DNA of 64,000 bases. Origin: Cryptomeria japonica. Taxonomy: Eukaryota; Streptophyta; Pinopsida; Cupressales; Cupressaceae. The translations under genes were made by a program, and so were the position numbers. The stretch's first letter is position 1, and the number at the start of each line of letters is the position of its first letter. Location: positions 608,764,677 to 608,828,676 of the forward strand of contig NC_081405.1 of the NCBI RefSeq assembly GCF_030272615.1, in the 5' to 3' direction. The notes beneath the pieces are model-generated. The model was not told the DNA's origin and searched no databases. It worked only from the letters and a program-made list of their open reading frames with translations. Below, in pieces: positions 36,691 through 48,900 of this stretch.

Positions 36691-38010
36691 TTTTATATTA
36701 TGGACCTTTGTTTCCTTAGATTTTGGAATATTTATTTTAGATAGACATTTTTGAGTGATACACAGATTGAGATGCATCATCTTTTTAGGATTTAGATGCA
36801 CCTTAGATTGAGGGAAATATCTAATGGTGAAATACAGATATACCCATGACATTTTCCATTAAATTTTGTGTCTATTTTAAGAAAATTTCTTAAGCATGTA
36901 AATTTTGACAATTGTCATAATATTGTGCAAGTTTAAGCCTATTCTATTATCTTTTGTAGTTATCATACCTATTCATCCACCTACACAAATACAACCATTA
37001 TTGACCTAAAAGTGACATTTTTTCTAACCTAGAGTCAATTCTATGGTTGCAAGGTCAAACCCATAGTCATAAAATTGACCTAAATATTTTAAATAACCAA
37101 AATTTAAATTTGGCTAACTAGTCTCGCAATAAGTTGACTAAGTACATACTTTATGAAATTTAGTGTTGACTGCTAGTATTTGAAAGCAATTACATTTAAA
37201 TTTATATCTCCCATGTATCAAGCATTCTCTCTCATGTTATAACATTGATAAAGTAATCTAGAGTGAAACATTTAATATAGGATATTAAATAAGTAATAAA
37301 TTTGCATATATCATCTTAAGTGGCTTTTTTATTTTCTTAAACTTTTCATACATATTAATATCATCTTATTTTAGCAAATAGAAAATCTTTCCAAATTATT
37401 TTTAAATATGATTATCCTATTAGATATTAGAAAACAAGAGAACAAATGAAGGTCAATCAGGAAAATAGGTAAAAGTAAACATTATCCACAGTTAAGTCTA
37501 AACCAAAATTTGGATATACAATAACTGACTTGGCCTGTACACCATATGTAACCATAGAAAAGCACATAATCAACACAAATCCAAGACAACCATATAATTG
37601 GGAGATCACAATTTTATAGTAAACACAGTATTTTTTGAATCTTCATGTTAACATTCATTTGCTATAGATTAACATTAATTATTAAAAATATCAAACCATA
37701 ATTATAATTTATTAATTCTATATTAATTTGTATTTTTCAATAAACATCTTATTATTATTCCTAAATCACAATTAAAATATTTTTTGTTTTTACAATTTTA
37801 TTTTATTGTTTTCATATATTCAACAAAATTTAATATACCTTCTTACTGCAATATTACTTATAATTAATTTTATTTATAGAAAGATATGTATAATCACAAA
37901 GTAATATATGTATATAAGACATCTATATACAAACAATACAACTTTTTTATAATTATCAATACATTTTTATATGAGAACTCAAATAGTAGATTATATATAA
38001 ATAAGAACGG
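36691..38010. other. AT-rich DNA, nothing recognised
   Basis: Strongly AT-rich with no coding frame, LTR or inverted repeat that I could support. Confidence 0.5.
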
Positions 38011-38211
38011 TTTAAATCACACACTTTAAGTTTACACTTCTAGACTTAAAAGTTTTAAACACCTAAGAGTTCACTTACATTTTCTAGGCTTAATATGTTG
38101 TTTAAGGTGTGTGGTCACACTAAGAATACACTTCTACACTTAAAAGTGTTAAACATCCAGAATTGAGTAATCTTTTCTAGACTATATATATTGTTTAGTG
38201 TGTGATTTAAA
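38011..38211. mobile_element. MITE-like element with terminal inverted repeats
   Basis: The ends TTTAAATCACACACTTTAA (38011) and TTAGTGTGTGATTTAAA (38195-38211) are near-perfect inverted repeats. The interior consists of two similar ~95-bp halves, each with ACTTCTA(G/C)ACTTAAAAGT and a TTTTCTAG(G/A)CT block and each ending in GTGTG, so it looks like a dimer. No transposase is present. A target duplication is not obvious. DNA-transposon-derived MITE is the best reading. Confidence 0.55.
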
Positions 38212-38279
38212 TTTTAAAAATAATAAACCACCCCACTAAATAGCAAGAACTATATTACAAAGAGGATAGATATATCCTT

Positions 38280-39500
38280 ATCAAACAGCTTGCCCTGCAA
38301 ACAGAGGTACAGGTCACCAAACTTTGATGACGCTCGCAGATATCACAACTCCGAGCCATGTTAACCTTAAAAATAGTAACAACAAACAAAACGAAAACTA
38401 ATGACAAATGATGTCAATTCATAAGGCCACCCTCCCAGGTAGAGTCGACAACTGTCACAGGAACACGGAACAAAACTGTAAACGAAAGCATCTGAAAGGA
38501 ACTGGCTCGCTGCGTAATATGCACCGTCATTCCTTTCCCAGGAGCGTTGAATATATCTGCCATTTCTTTATTTACTCTTAGTGGTTAAATATGTTTATTT
38601 TAGATATAATGACTTAAACCTGCTTCCTTCTTATCCGTCACTCTCCCCATTTCCTTAAAAATATCCGTTGTAGGGGATGGAATATCACTTTCTCAATAGG
38701 ATGGAACTTAATCTATTTCTTCGCCCAACATACAAGACTGGGCCTCATATTCTTATCTGTTTGATTTACATTAACAGTTAAGTCTATTTATTTGATAGAG
38801 ACTTCATTTTCTACTACCCACCTCGCCATCAAGCTTCGCCACCTGACCCTCACCCTGCAAACAACTCTATCTATTTACCGATTCTGGATTTGGTCTAACA
38901 ATTAAATTTATTTATGTAAAAATGACCGCATTGTCTACTAGCTCCCCGCCATCCAGCTTTGCCGCTCCCCGACCCGCCAAGCCATGCTAGATTGCTTTCA
39001 CAATTAAAACTATTTATCTCAACGCAATGAGTTGGCATTGCTAGAGTGCACATAAAAGAAGAACGTGCATTGTGAAGAGGTTGAGGGAGAGGCTCAAGAG
39101 CAATAAAGAGGTAAGAACGCACCAGAAACTCCATTCAAGCTTTTATTTGCAGCTCCTCTAAACAGATCCTAATCTGAGCATTCTTTCATTCACATATTTG
39201 TATCTGCTTTTGGGCCCGGCTTAACCGACACACTCAAAGCGTTGACTGCTTATGTGTGCTCAGGTGGACCCAGCGGTAACCCTTCCCACCTCCGTTCGCC
39301 GTTAACGGTGGCCGTTTGGTGGAAGCGCGCAAATTGAAATTATTAACCTGCTTCTACTTCCCGCCCACGCGCGCGTATGACTTAAAATGAGCACAGTGCA
39401 AAAGGATATTGGAGTTTTGTCAGATGGTGCTCTCCCTTGACCGCCTTTCCTCCCCCTTATTGCCGCGCGATCGCTAGTTCGTTGCTCTCATCCATAACAT
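38280..39500. other. GC-richer gene-like island upstream of the PPR remnant
   Basis: Base composition rises sharply and CpG sites reappear compared with the AT-rich flanks. There is a good splice-donor-like GAG/GTAAGA at 39110 and an acceptor-like TTTATTTGCAG at 39143, and a palindromic CCGTTAACGG near 39300. No long open frame. It may be a decayed promoter and 5' region of the PPR pseudogene, which is inference. Confidence 0.35.
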
Positions 39501-39539
39501 GCCTTCCATGAAGAAAGAATAACAAACTGCCGAGTCGAT

Positions 39540-39995
39540 TAGCCATATTCGAGCAGAGGAGAAGCGTTCTCTGGTAGACATCTATGCAAAATGTGGAAGC
39601 CCTGACGAGGGACGCGAATTGTTTGACAGAAATCTTCAAATAAATGTGTTCTCATGGATGCCCTTGACATTGCAGGATATTTACAAAGTGGATTTGTTGA
39701 AAAGGCTTGAGAAAATTTCCGGAAAATGTGATTTGGAGGCGTAACCAACCTTTCCCAACATCCTCAAGCATTGTAAGAGGCTATGCACACCTATAGCACG
39801 ATATAACTTAGAACAATTTCGTCAGATGTTATAGCTGCAACTGCACAGTGAGGCATGTATGCAAAATGTGGAAGCATACAGAATACACGTGACCTGTTTC
39901 ACAGCATGCGTCAATGAAATGTGTTCTCATGGAAAACAAAAGGCCTCAGAAACTTTCATCCAAATGCAATTGGCAGGTCTTCCATGAGTGTAGAA
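39540..39995 (+). pseudogene. Pentatricopeptide repeat (PPR) pseudogene fragment
   Basis: Plant PPR proteins bind organelle RNA. Here the frame reads LVDIYAKCGSPDEGRELFDR then NVFSWM, and in a second frame AGYLQSGFVEKA and ENFRKM, the classic PLS-class repeat order. A further repeat, MYAKCGSIQNTRDLFHSMRQ followed after a stop by NVFSWK, begins near 39857, and ETFIQMQLAGLP ends it near 39985. At least two frameshifts and several stops (for example TGA near 39917) break it. No start, targeting peptide or E/DYW end is present, so only about three or four repeats of a much longer gene remain. Confidence 0.8.
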
Positions 39996-39999
39996 GGGA

Positions 40000-41199
40000 T
40001 TGAGATGGCCTGATCGGCTCCGAGGCCATATGGTCGTCCCAACTTGTGTCAGGCTCCCACTAGAACATATCTGACCATGTCATGATAATCTCTGGGTATG
40101 CCTTGGCCCATAAAAATGTATTACCTTAAATGATTATAATATTCCAGTTATAACTTCACAACTTCTGTTGAATGCATGCAAAAATGATAAATGTAATGAT
40201 TTCCTTTGAGAAAAATGTAAAATTTAAACTCGATCATACAAGAGTGAGTGTAGTGATAGATCATCTATGGTTTGCAGATGCCCATCAGTTTAGATGATTG
40301 ATAGTTTATAAATATTTTCGTTGTGCAAGTCTTAGGTTTAAAATTAACATGACTAAAAACTGTAAAAAATATATTTACATTATAAGAGAGGGAAAAAAAT
40401 ACATGTTCTAGGCTTGTCAAATGTTGAGAAAACAGGTATAAAGATTCTTCAGAATTATGGTGACTCAAAGTTGATAATCAAGTCTTGAATGAAAGCATAG
40501 CACCACATGTCAAATCTATTAAATCTATTAAATTTCTTGTATGCACTCAAAATAGAATATAAAAGTAGATAGGAATGTCTTAATTGGTTCACAAATTTAC
40601 CCAATGAGATATTTGCTTAAAAAGTTAATGAGTATGTCATCAAGCTAATCATTAGACTTATAGAGCCAAACAATAAATCTCACTAGATGGTATTTTAAAA
40701 TAATGCAAAGATTCTTTAATTCGTCCAACTACCTAATGATAATATAGAATTATTGGCCTTAAAATTAAGAAACATATGGAGATCAAATCTTACAATTAAA
40801 GGAAAATAATTTGTCAATAAAAATGATAATTCTAGAAGACATATAAAAATTATATGATTCTTGTAGAGAGAAAAGAAAGATAGAAAATGCAAAGAAGATC
40901 ATAGAAATCTATAGAACTACCAAGAAACAATATAAAATCAACCAAGTTATGTACTAAAAGGAAATGTAACATGTATAATTAACATTTTCACCATAAATGA
41001 CCAAGTCATGGCCTATGATTATGAGGAATTGAAAGGATATAATGCAAACACAATCAAGCTCTTATCTTAAAAAAAGATAGTGAAGTGGAAATATAAAGCA
41101 TTCAATCCAAAGGTAGAATTAATAATGAATTAAGGAAGAGTATCCTAGGGTGTACGAGCAATCTTGCATCACCCTAAAATTTCTTCCTTCACTTATTTT
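40000..41199. other. AT-rich DNA, nothing recognised
   Basis: No long frame or structured repeat. A few short stretches on the plus strand read like eroded protein (ALKLRNIWRSNL near 40760) but are too short to assign. Confidence 0.4.
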
Positions 41200-44100
41200 C
41201 TAAATGTTCGTATATTTTTGTTTACTTTCCAATCATTAGCTAGTTAAATGTTGCAAATCTAGAACTACAATTCATTGCACTTGTTTATCTCACGTTTTGG
41301 TTGGGTAACACATGTTCTGCATTGATCCAACAATATCATGTTCTATTTTTGAAACTTTAATCACAAAAAAGGTATATATAAATTTATAACCTATTGGTAG
41401 GCATAAAAATATAACAAATAGTTGTACTCTTCAAGAATTTGCCAGCATTCTAAAGCTTTTGTCAATAAAGTTAAAGGTACAATAAAACTAGAAAAATTTA
41501 TGGTATGAAATAAATTGACATTCATTGATCCATCTTCACCAAATTCATTCTCAAAGATTCTTTCACACATTTGGCTAACTACACATTTGATAACACATCA
41601 ATTTTTGCATGACGTTGTGATTGATTATCATTCATAAGGCTAGATGATACTATATAAAAATTACCCGCAACCATTTGAAAGAAGTGAAATTAAATATTTG
41701 AGCCAAGATTCAAGTTTGAGAATTATATTATAATATCATTTGAATTATTTAATTTGCATATTTATAATTAAATAGCTAAAATTGAGAGTTTTAGAAGCCC
41801 AATATAGAAAATTATAACTCATTCACTATTGAGAATTAATAAATTTAGTAATATTATTTACAGTTTCTGTGTGTGATTATGTGTTGTTTCATTTCACTAC
41901 ATGGTCAAATAATTTATTATATGATCCTACATCTACGACTACATCAATGAGGCATGAAATTACCAATTTTGTTATTTCAAAGATGATATATCTTATTTAG
42001 TACTCAAGTTGGTTTTTCAATTTAGCACTAGTGAAAAACAAAAGGATGGAGAGATATATACTTGCAAGATTATAGAGATCTAAATAGAGCCTCTTTAAAA
42101 TAGCTACTCTGCCCACTATGGATGTCGTCTATGATATAATTAGTTTTTAATCCTAAACAACTTTTCAAATATCAACTAAATACTAGTGAAAGAAGGTAAG
42201 AATAAAATGGATCACTCTCTCCTATATAAAAAATAGAATTTATTCTACACAATAAGGGAAACATTTAAAAAGTAGCAATTTAAACTATCATTGTGACTTA
42301 ACTATATTTGAATAAATAATACCATTTTTATCACTTGAAGGAGGTATCTCATAGGTGCCAATTTTTTATATTCTCTTTGAATCCAAAAAACCATTTTTAG
42401 AGTTTCCCACAAAAAATTGTTGGTCTAGGCACATTGTCTCTTAGTAAGTTATAACTATTGGTCCTTATAGGGTTCAAGCTATTCTTAATATTTCAGATCT
42501 TTGACATAAAAGGAACATGTAATAGTCGATGGGAAAGAATATTTTTATGAAAATTCATAACAAATTGCATAGGCATAGATCATACTACTACAAGCTCATG
42601 TTGAAAAAGATTAAACATTTCAAATGGATAGAGAATATTGATTAAGAACTTCATGATATCAAGGAGGCCATTTCAAAGGCACCAATGTTGTTCAATCTTA
42701 AGTTCTCTATGAATTTTTTCTTATATGTGTATAGAAGACAAGCTAACATCACTACAATTCCTCCTTGAAAGAATGAAAGGCTTGGTGCAAAGAATATCTT
42801 GTTTCCTTTTTATTATAAAACTAAAAATACAACAAGAAAGTTAAAAAATTTGTGTTGAAATATATGATATGATCAAAATATTATAGTATAATTGATGAGT
42901 ATTATGATATATTCATTAATTTCATCACTTATCTAAGTTTTAATAGGAGGTTATCTATCATTACATTACAATAATATGCTCTTAAGAACTACATCAAAAA
43001 TAAAAATCAAGAGTCTTTCTAAACCTTTAAATATGTATCATATTGAGACCATGTCTTTGAGATCCATAAATCTTGGTTATTGATTTGTAATAGAGGATGA
43101 GATTTCTTCTCTAGAGATCTATGGTGAAATTCATATGAAAAATATTTTTTTGTATGAAGAATATGATAAATAGTGAACAATAGCTAATGAGGATAGTGGT
43201 GTACGTAGACTATTGTGATGAAATTGGCCTTACACATAGTGTACTGCCATATATTATAACCCTTTACAATTTCACCCTCCTTTTCGAGTTGTTGTTTTAT
43301 TGTCTCTCATACCTCATTTCAAGCCTATTTTTGGTATTTTCAATACCAAATTGTTGGCATATGTTCATGAGGTGACCAAATCCAATGTCCTAGGCTTGTG
43401 CATTCTACATCCATCCTTTGCTCCTATTTTAACTGGACTAGGGTGATTGTACACTCTTCATCCATCCTTCTATGATCCTATTTTAGGTGGACCGGGATGC
43501 CTAAAACAATTGTCCTTCAAAAAAGGGGCCAAACTTAAATGTGCCAAACTCTAGATTCATGTCATTTGTTATTTGATCCTAATATTTTAATATGATCATT
43601 GGAAGTCATCCTAAAATAGGAATTACCTTGATATACCTATATAAAGACATCCCCTTTAATTTATTTTCATCCCTAATATTTCTATCACAAGCCTAGCACA
43701 TCATTGAGCAAGCACTAGGGAGTAAATAATTTTAGATCAGAGCATTATGGAGCAAAAACCTATAATAACCTACATGCAAATGTGTTTTTGTAATTGATCT
43801 TATTATGTGTAATCATGTCATGTTATTTCATCGACCTTTGAATGTATTATCCAAAGAGCATTGCATCACCACCATTATCAATCTTAAAATAATATCATTT
43901 CAATTCAACATTTCCTTAATAATTTTTTAGCCTCTACCCTACCAAGGGTAAGCTCTCTTTTTTAACTATCATTGTTATAGTGGTGGTTAATTCCTAGCCA
44001 GGGTTCCACTTAGGCAAGATCTTATAAGTCACACCATTATTCCCTCTTTTATGTATGCAAGTTACAGATGTAATAGCCAAAGGATGCAAAGTTTTAGAGA

Positions 44101-45640
44101 ATAAACTGAGACCTAAAATTTTAAATTTTGAATAGGTGAAAACCTCGAGTGTATGTTGAGTTACTATGTACATGTGACTGACACTTTTTTATTGAATTTT
44201 AGAGGAAGTGATTTATAGGGCATCGTGATCTATAATTTTTCACTATCTTCTTTGCGAACCTATAGCCATCTCTACTATCAAATTAGAACCTTCACACACA
44301 AAATGTGGAAAATTTATTGTGTTGTGTAGGGGATTGGTTAAGCCAAACCATATGCCAGTGTTTCCATTGATAAAAAGGAGAGTTTTTCCCTAGAGAAGAT
44401 AGAGGCTAAATCATAAATGAAACATTGAACTAACAATATTATACCTTACAATTAATAATGGTGTTGATACAATTATCTTTAGACAAGTCCTCCATGTGTT
44501 CATGAAATAACATGATAAAACATAACATAATCAATCATAAAATATTACTTGAAGATATGTTTTTGTATCTTGTGTTCCTTTACTCAAATTTTCACTTAAT
44601 CTAATTGAATTATAACTCCTTGGAAAATAAAAATATTAAGATTCAATCATAAATAACAAAGGCATAACTGGCACACATCTGAATTGAGGCCCCTTTTGGA
44701 GGGACTAGGGTCTTGGGTACCCTAGTCCACTCATACTACCTAGGGTTTTGGGCACCCTGGTCCTCTCAAACATAGACAAGAAAAAGGGGTAGTAGAGTAT
44801 CAAGATCCAAAACACAAGATCTCTAGAGTCTCAAAATTACTATATGACAATAGTAGGATAGGATAGGGCCCAAATAGGCTTAAAATGATCCAAGAGAAGT
44901 CATACTAAAGTAAGGGCCCAAATAGAGTGTGAATCTTGTAAACGATTACAATTTATAACACTATAAAATGATAGTAACTAACATAAAAAAATGTCTCATT
45001 AAACACTCAGATCAAGAATTCCAATGATAGTAACTTAGGAATTATCTAAGAAAGAGAAGACAAACAAGAGGAGGATAATGAGGACCCAATATCCTATGCA
45101 TCTTTGTTATATTCAATAATTTGAAGACTTTAATAATGCTATAGTAATTTTGGAATTAGGTAATTTATCATGTCTTTCCCCATGCTTTCACTCCCTACTC
45201 TATCTTTATCTTTGGCCCTAGGATTTTATGTCTCAATATAATCATGTACTTCTTAACCTATTAGACTAATACATGAAACTCAATTATTATTCACTTACTT
45301 TTTTCATTGCTTCCTCTCCTTTAGCATTGAGTAATCACCATCCCCAATTCCTAATTTGACAATTCAATTTTCCTTTAAATCTCAATATATTGTGCTTTTA
45401 GTATTTTAGCTATTCATTTCTCTTACCCCCCTTCTCATCTCCCTTCCTCATTTACAAACCCATAATTGTGGGAATAATTATAGCATCATGTCAAAAAGGT
45501 ATAAGGTTGTGGTGAAACCAATCTCTGAAGGTCTTGAAATACTCCCGCCTTTTTTCTCTTGCAATTTTTTCTTCTAGCATTAGGAACTCTAGATTGATGA
45601 TCTCTAATCCATTTCTCTTGAGTCATAATCCTTTGGATTA
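41200..45640. repeat. Large tandem duplication, copy 1
   Basis: Aligns almost continuously with 45966-51120. Anchors: TAGAACTACAATTCATTGCA (41260/46025), TGGTGTACGTAGACTATT against TGGTGTACATAGACTATT (43197/47921), TTGGGTACCCTAGTCC against TTGGGCACCCTAGTCC (44713/49438), TTATATTCAATAATTTGAAG (45105/50590). It lacks a ~765-bp segment present in copy 2. It holds a promoter-like TATATAAAG (43638-43646) followed by a leader-like stretch, and an R2-type portion (44280-45000), so the unit probably derives from an LTR element. No protein-coding frame. Confidence 0.85.
43638..43646 (+). promoter_or_regulatory. TATA-like box in the duplicated unit
   Basis: TATATAAAG, preceded by CCTTGATATACC and followed by a leader-like CATCATTGAGCAAGCACTAGG. 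The same box is kept in copy 2 (48363-48371), typical of an LTR promoter. Confidence 0.4.
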
Positions 45641-45965
45641 ATATATTTTCCTCTACCAAAATTTGAATCTGGCTCTCAAATTGTTGACCCTTAATCCCTT
45701 TTTTTTACCTTTTTGTCTATATTACTTAGTGGTATCAAATTTTTCCTCACCTTGATCTTGCTTCTTCTTCTTCTTAAAATTAAGTTATCATGTGGTAATT
45801 TCTTAAAATGTAGTTACCAACTACTCAATACAATTTAGACTTCTATAGATTCTACCAACTAATTAAAACCAACCGTAATATCATCATTTAATAACTAAGC
45901 CAATGTTGATGTTGATAGTTATATTCTCCTATATGTCACCTAGACACTTTCTTGTACTTGTTTTT
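45641..45965. other. Spacer between the two tandem copies
   Basis: About 325 bp found once, including a CTTCTTCTTCTTCTT tract near 45762. Copy 2 stops at the matching point (51120), so this is either the end of the original unit lost from copy 2 or unrelated filler. Confidence 0.5.
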
Positions 45966-48900
45966 GAAATGTTCATATATTTTCATTTACTTTCCAATCA
46001 TTAGCTAGTTAAATATTGCAAATCTAGAACTACAATTCATTGCACTTGTTTATCTCACGGTTTGGTTGGGTAACACATGTTCTACATTGATCCAACAATA
46101 TCATGTTCTATTTTTGAAACTTTAATCACAAGAATGCTATATATAAATTTAAAACCTATTGGTAGGCATAATAGTATAACAAATAGTTGTACTCTTCAAC
46201 AATTTGCCAACTTTCTAAAGCTTTTGTCAACAAAGTTAAAGGTACAATAAAACTAGAAGAATTTATTGTACAAAATAAATTGATATTTATTGATCCATCT
46301 TCACCAAATTCATTCTCAAATATTCTTTCACACATTTGGCTAACTACACATTTGATAATACATCAATTTCTGCATGATGTTGTGATTGATTATCATTCAT
46401 AAGGCTAGACGTTACTATATAAAAATTGCTCGCAGCCATTTGAAAGAAGTGAAATTAAATATTTGAGCCAAGATTCAAGTTTGAGCATTATATTATAATA
46501 TAATTTGAATTATTTAATTTTCATATTTATAATTAAATAGCTAAAATTGAGAATTTTAGAAGCCCAATATAGAAAATTATAACCCATTTAGGATGGAAAA
46601 TTAATAAAGTTTATAATATTATTTACAGTTTCACTGTGTGATTGTGTGTCATTTCATTTCACTACATGGTCAAATAATTTATTCTATGATCCTCCATCTA
46701 TGACTACATCAATGAGGCATGAAATTACCAATTTTGTTATTTCAAGGATGACATATATTGTTTAGTACTCAAGTTGGTTTTTCAATTTAGCACTAGTGAA
46801 AAAAAAATGGATGGAGAGATATATACTTACAAGATTCTAGAGATATAAATAGAGCCTCTTTAAAATAGCTACTCTACCCACTATGGATGTAGTCTATGAT
46901 CTAATTAGTTTTTAATACTAAACAACTTTTTAAATATCAACTAAATACTAGTGAAAGAAGATAAAAATAAAATGGATCCCTCTCTCCTATATAAAAAATA
47001 GAATTTAATCTATGCAAAAAGGGAAACATTTAAAAAGTAGCAATTTAAACTATCATTGTGACTTAACTATATTTGAATAAATAATATCATTTTTATCACT
47101 TGAAGGAGGTATCTCATAGGTGCCAATTTTTTATATTCTCTTTCAATCCAAAAAACTATTTGTAGAGTTTTGCACAAAAATTTGTTGGTCTAGGTACATT
47201 GTCTCTTAGTAAGTTATAACTATTGGTCCTTATACAGTTCAAGCTATTCTTAATATTGCAGTTCTTTGACATAAAAGGAGCATGTAATAGTCCATGGGAA
47301 AAAATATTTTTATGAAAATTCATAACAAATTTTATAGGCATAGTTCATACTACTACAAGTTCATGTTGAAAAAGATTAAACATTTCAAATTGATAGAGAA
47401 TATTGAATAAGAATTTGATAATATAAAGGAGGCCATTTCAAAGGCACCAATGTTGTTCAATCTTAAGTTCTCTATGGATTTAATCTTATCTGTGTATAGA
47501 AGAAAAGCTAACATCACTACAATTCTTTCTTGAAAGAATGAAAGGCTTGTTACAAAGAATATCTTGTTTCCTTTTTATTAAAAAACTAAAATACAACAAG
47601 AAAGTTAAAACTTTGTGTTGAAATATATGATATATTCATTAATTTCACCACTTATCTAAGTTTAAATAGGAGGTTATCTATCATTACATTAAAATAATAT
47701 GCTCTTAAGAACTACATTAAAAAAAAAAATCACGAGTCTTTCTAAACCTTTAAATATGTATGATATTGAGACAATGTCTTTGAGATCCACAAATATTTGT
47801 TATTAATTTGTAATAGAGGATGAGATTTCTTCTCTAGAGATCTATGGTGAAAGTCATATGAAAAATAAAATTTTGTATGAAGAATATGATAAATAGTGAA
47901 CAATAGCTAATGAGGATAGTGGTGTACATAGACTATTTTGATGAAATTGGCCTTAGACATAGTGTAGCGCCATAAATTATAACCCTTTAAAATTCCACAC
48001 TCCTTTTTGGCCCGTTGTTTTATTGTGTCTCTCATACCTCATTTCAAGCCTATTTTTGGTATTTTTAATACCAAATTGTTGGCATATGTTCATGAGGTGA
48101 CCAAATCCAATGTCCTAGGCTTGTGCATTCTACATCCATCCTTTTCTCCTATTTTAAATGGACTAGGTTGATTGTGCACTCTCCATTCATCCTTCTATGA
48201 TCATATTTTAGGTGGACAGGGATGCCTAAAACAATTGTCCCTCAAAAAAGGGGCCAAACTCAAATGTGCCAAACTCTAGATTCATGTCATTTGTTATTTG
48301 ATCCTGATATTTTAATATGACCATTAGAAGTTATCCTAAAATAGGAATTACCTTGATATCTCTATATAAAGACATACCCTTTAATTCATTTTCATCCCTA
48401 AGATTTCTATCACAATCCAATCACATCATTGAGCAAGCACTAGGGAGCAAACATTTTTAGATCAGAACATTATGGAGCAACAACCTACAACAACCTACAT
48501 GCAAATGTGTTTTTGTAATTGATCTTGTTATGTGTAATAATGTCATGTTATTGCATCAACCTTTGAAAGTATTATCCAAAGAGCATTGCATCACAACCAT
48601 TATCAATTTTAAAATAATATCATTTCAATTCAACATTTCCTTGAGGTTTTTTCAGCTTCTACCCTACCAAGCATAAGCTCTCTTTTTAACTATCATTGTT
48701 ATATTGGTAGTTAATTCCTACCTAGGGTTCCACTTAGGCAAGATCTTATAAGTCACACCATTATTTCGTCTTTTATGTATGCAAGTTACAGATGTAATAG
48801 CCAAAGGTTGCAAAGTTGTAGAGAATAAAATGAGACCTAAAATTTTAAATTTTGAATAGGTGAAAACCTCGAGTGTATGTTTATTTACTACATACATGTG

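Noticed and set aside
45750-45775. CTT microsatellite
   Set aside because: Short simple repeat of no special interest; recorded only in the spacer entry.
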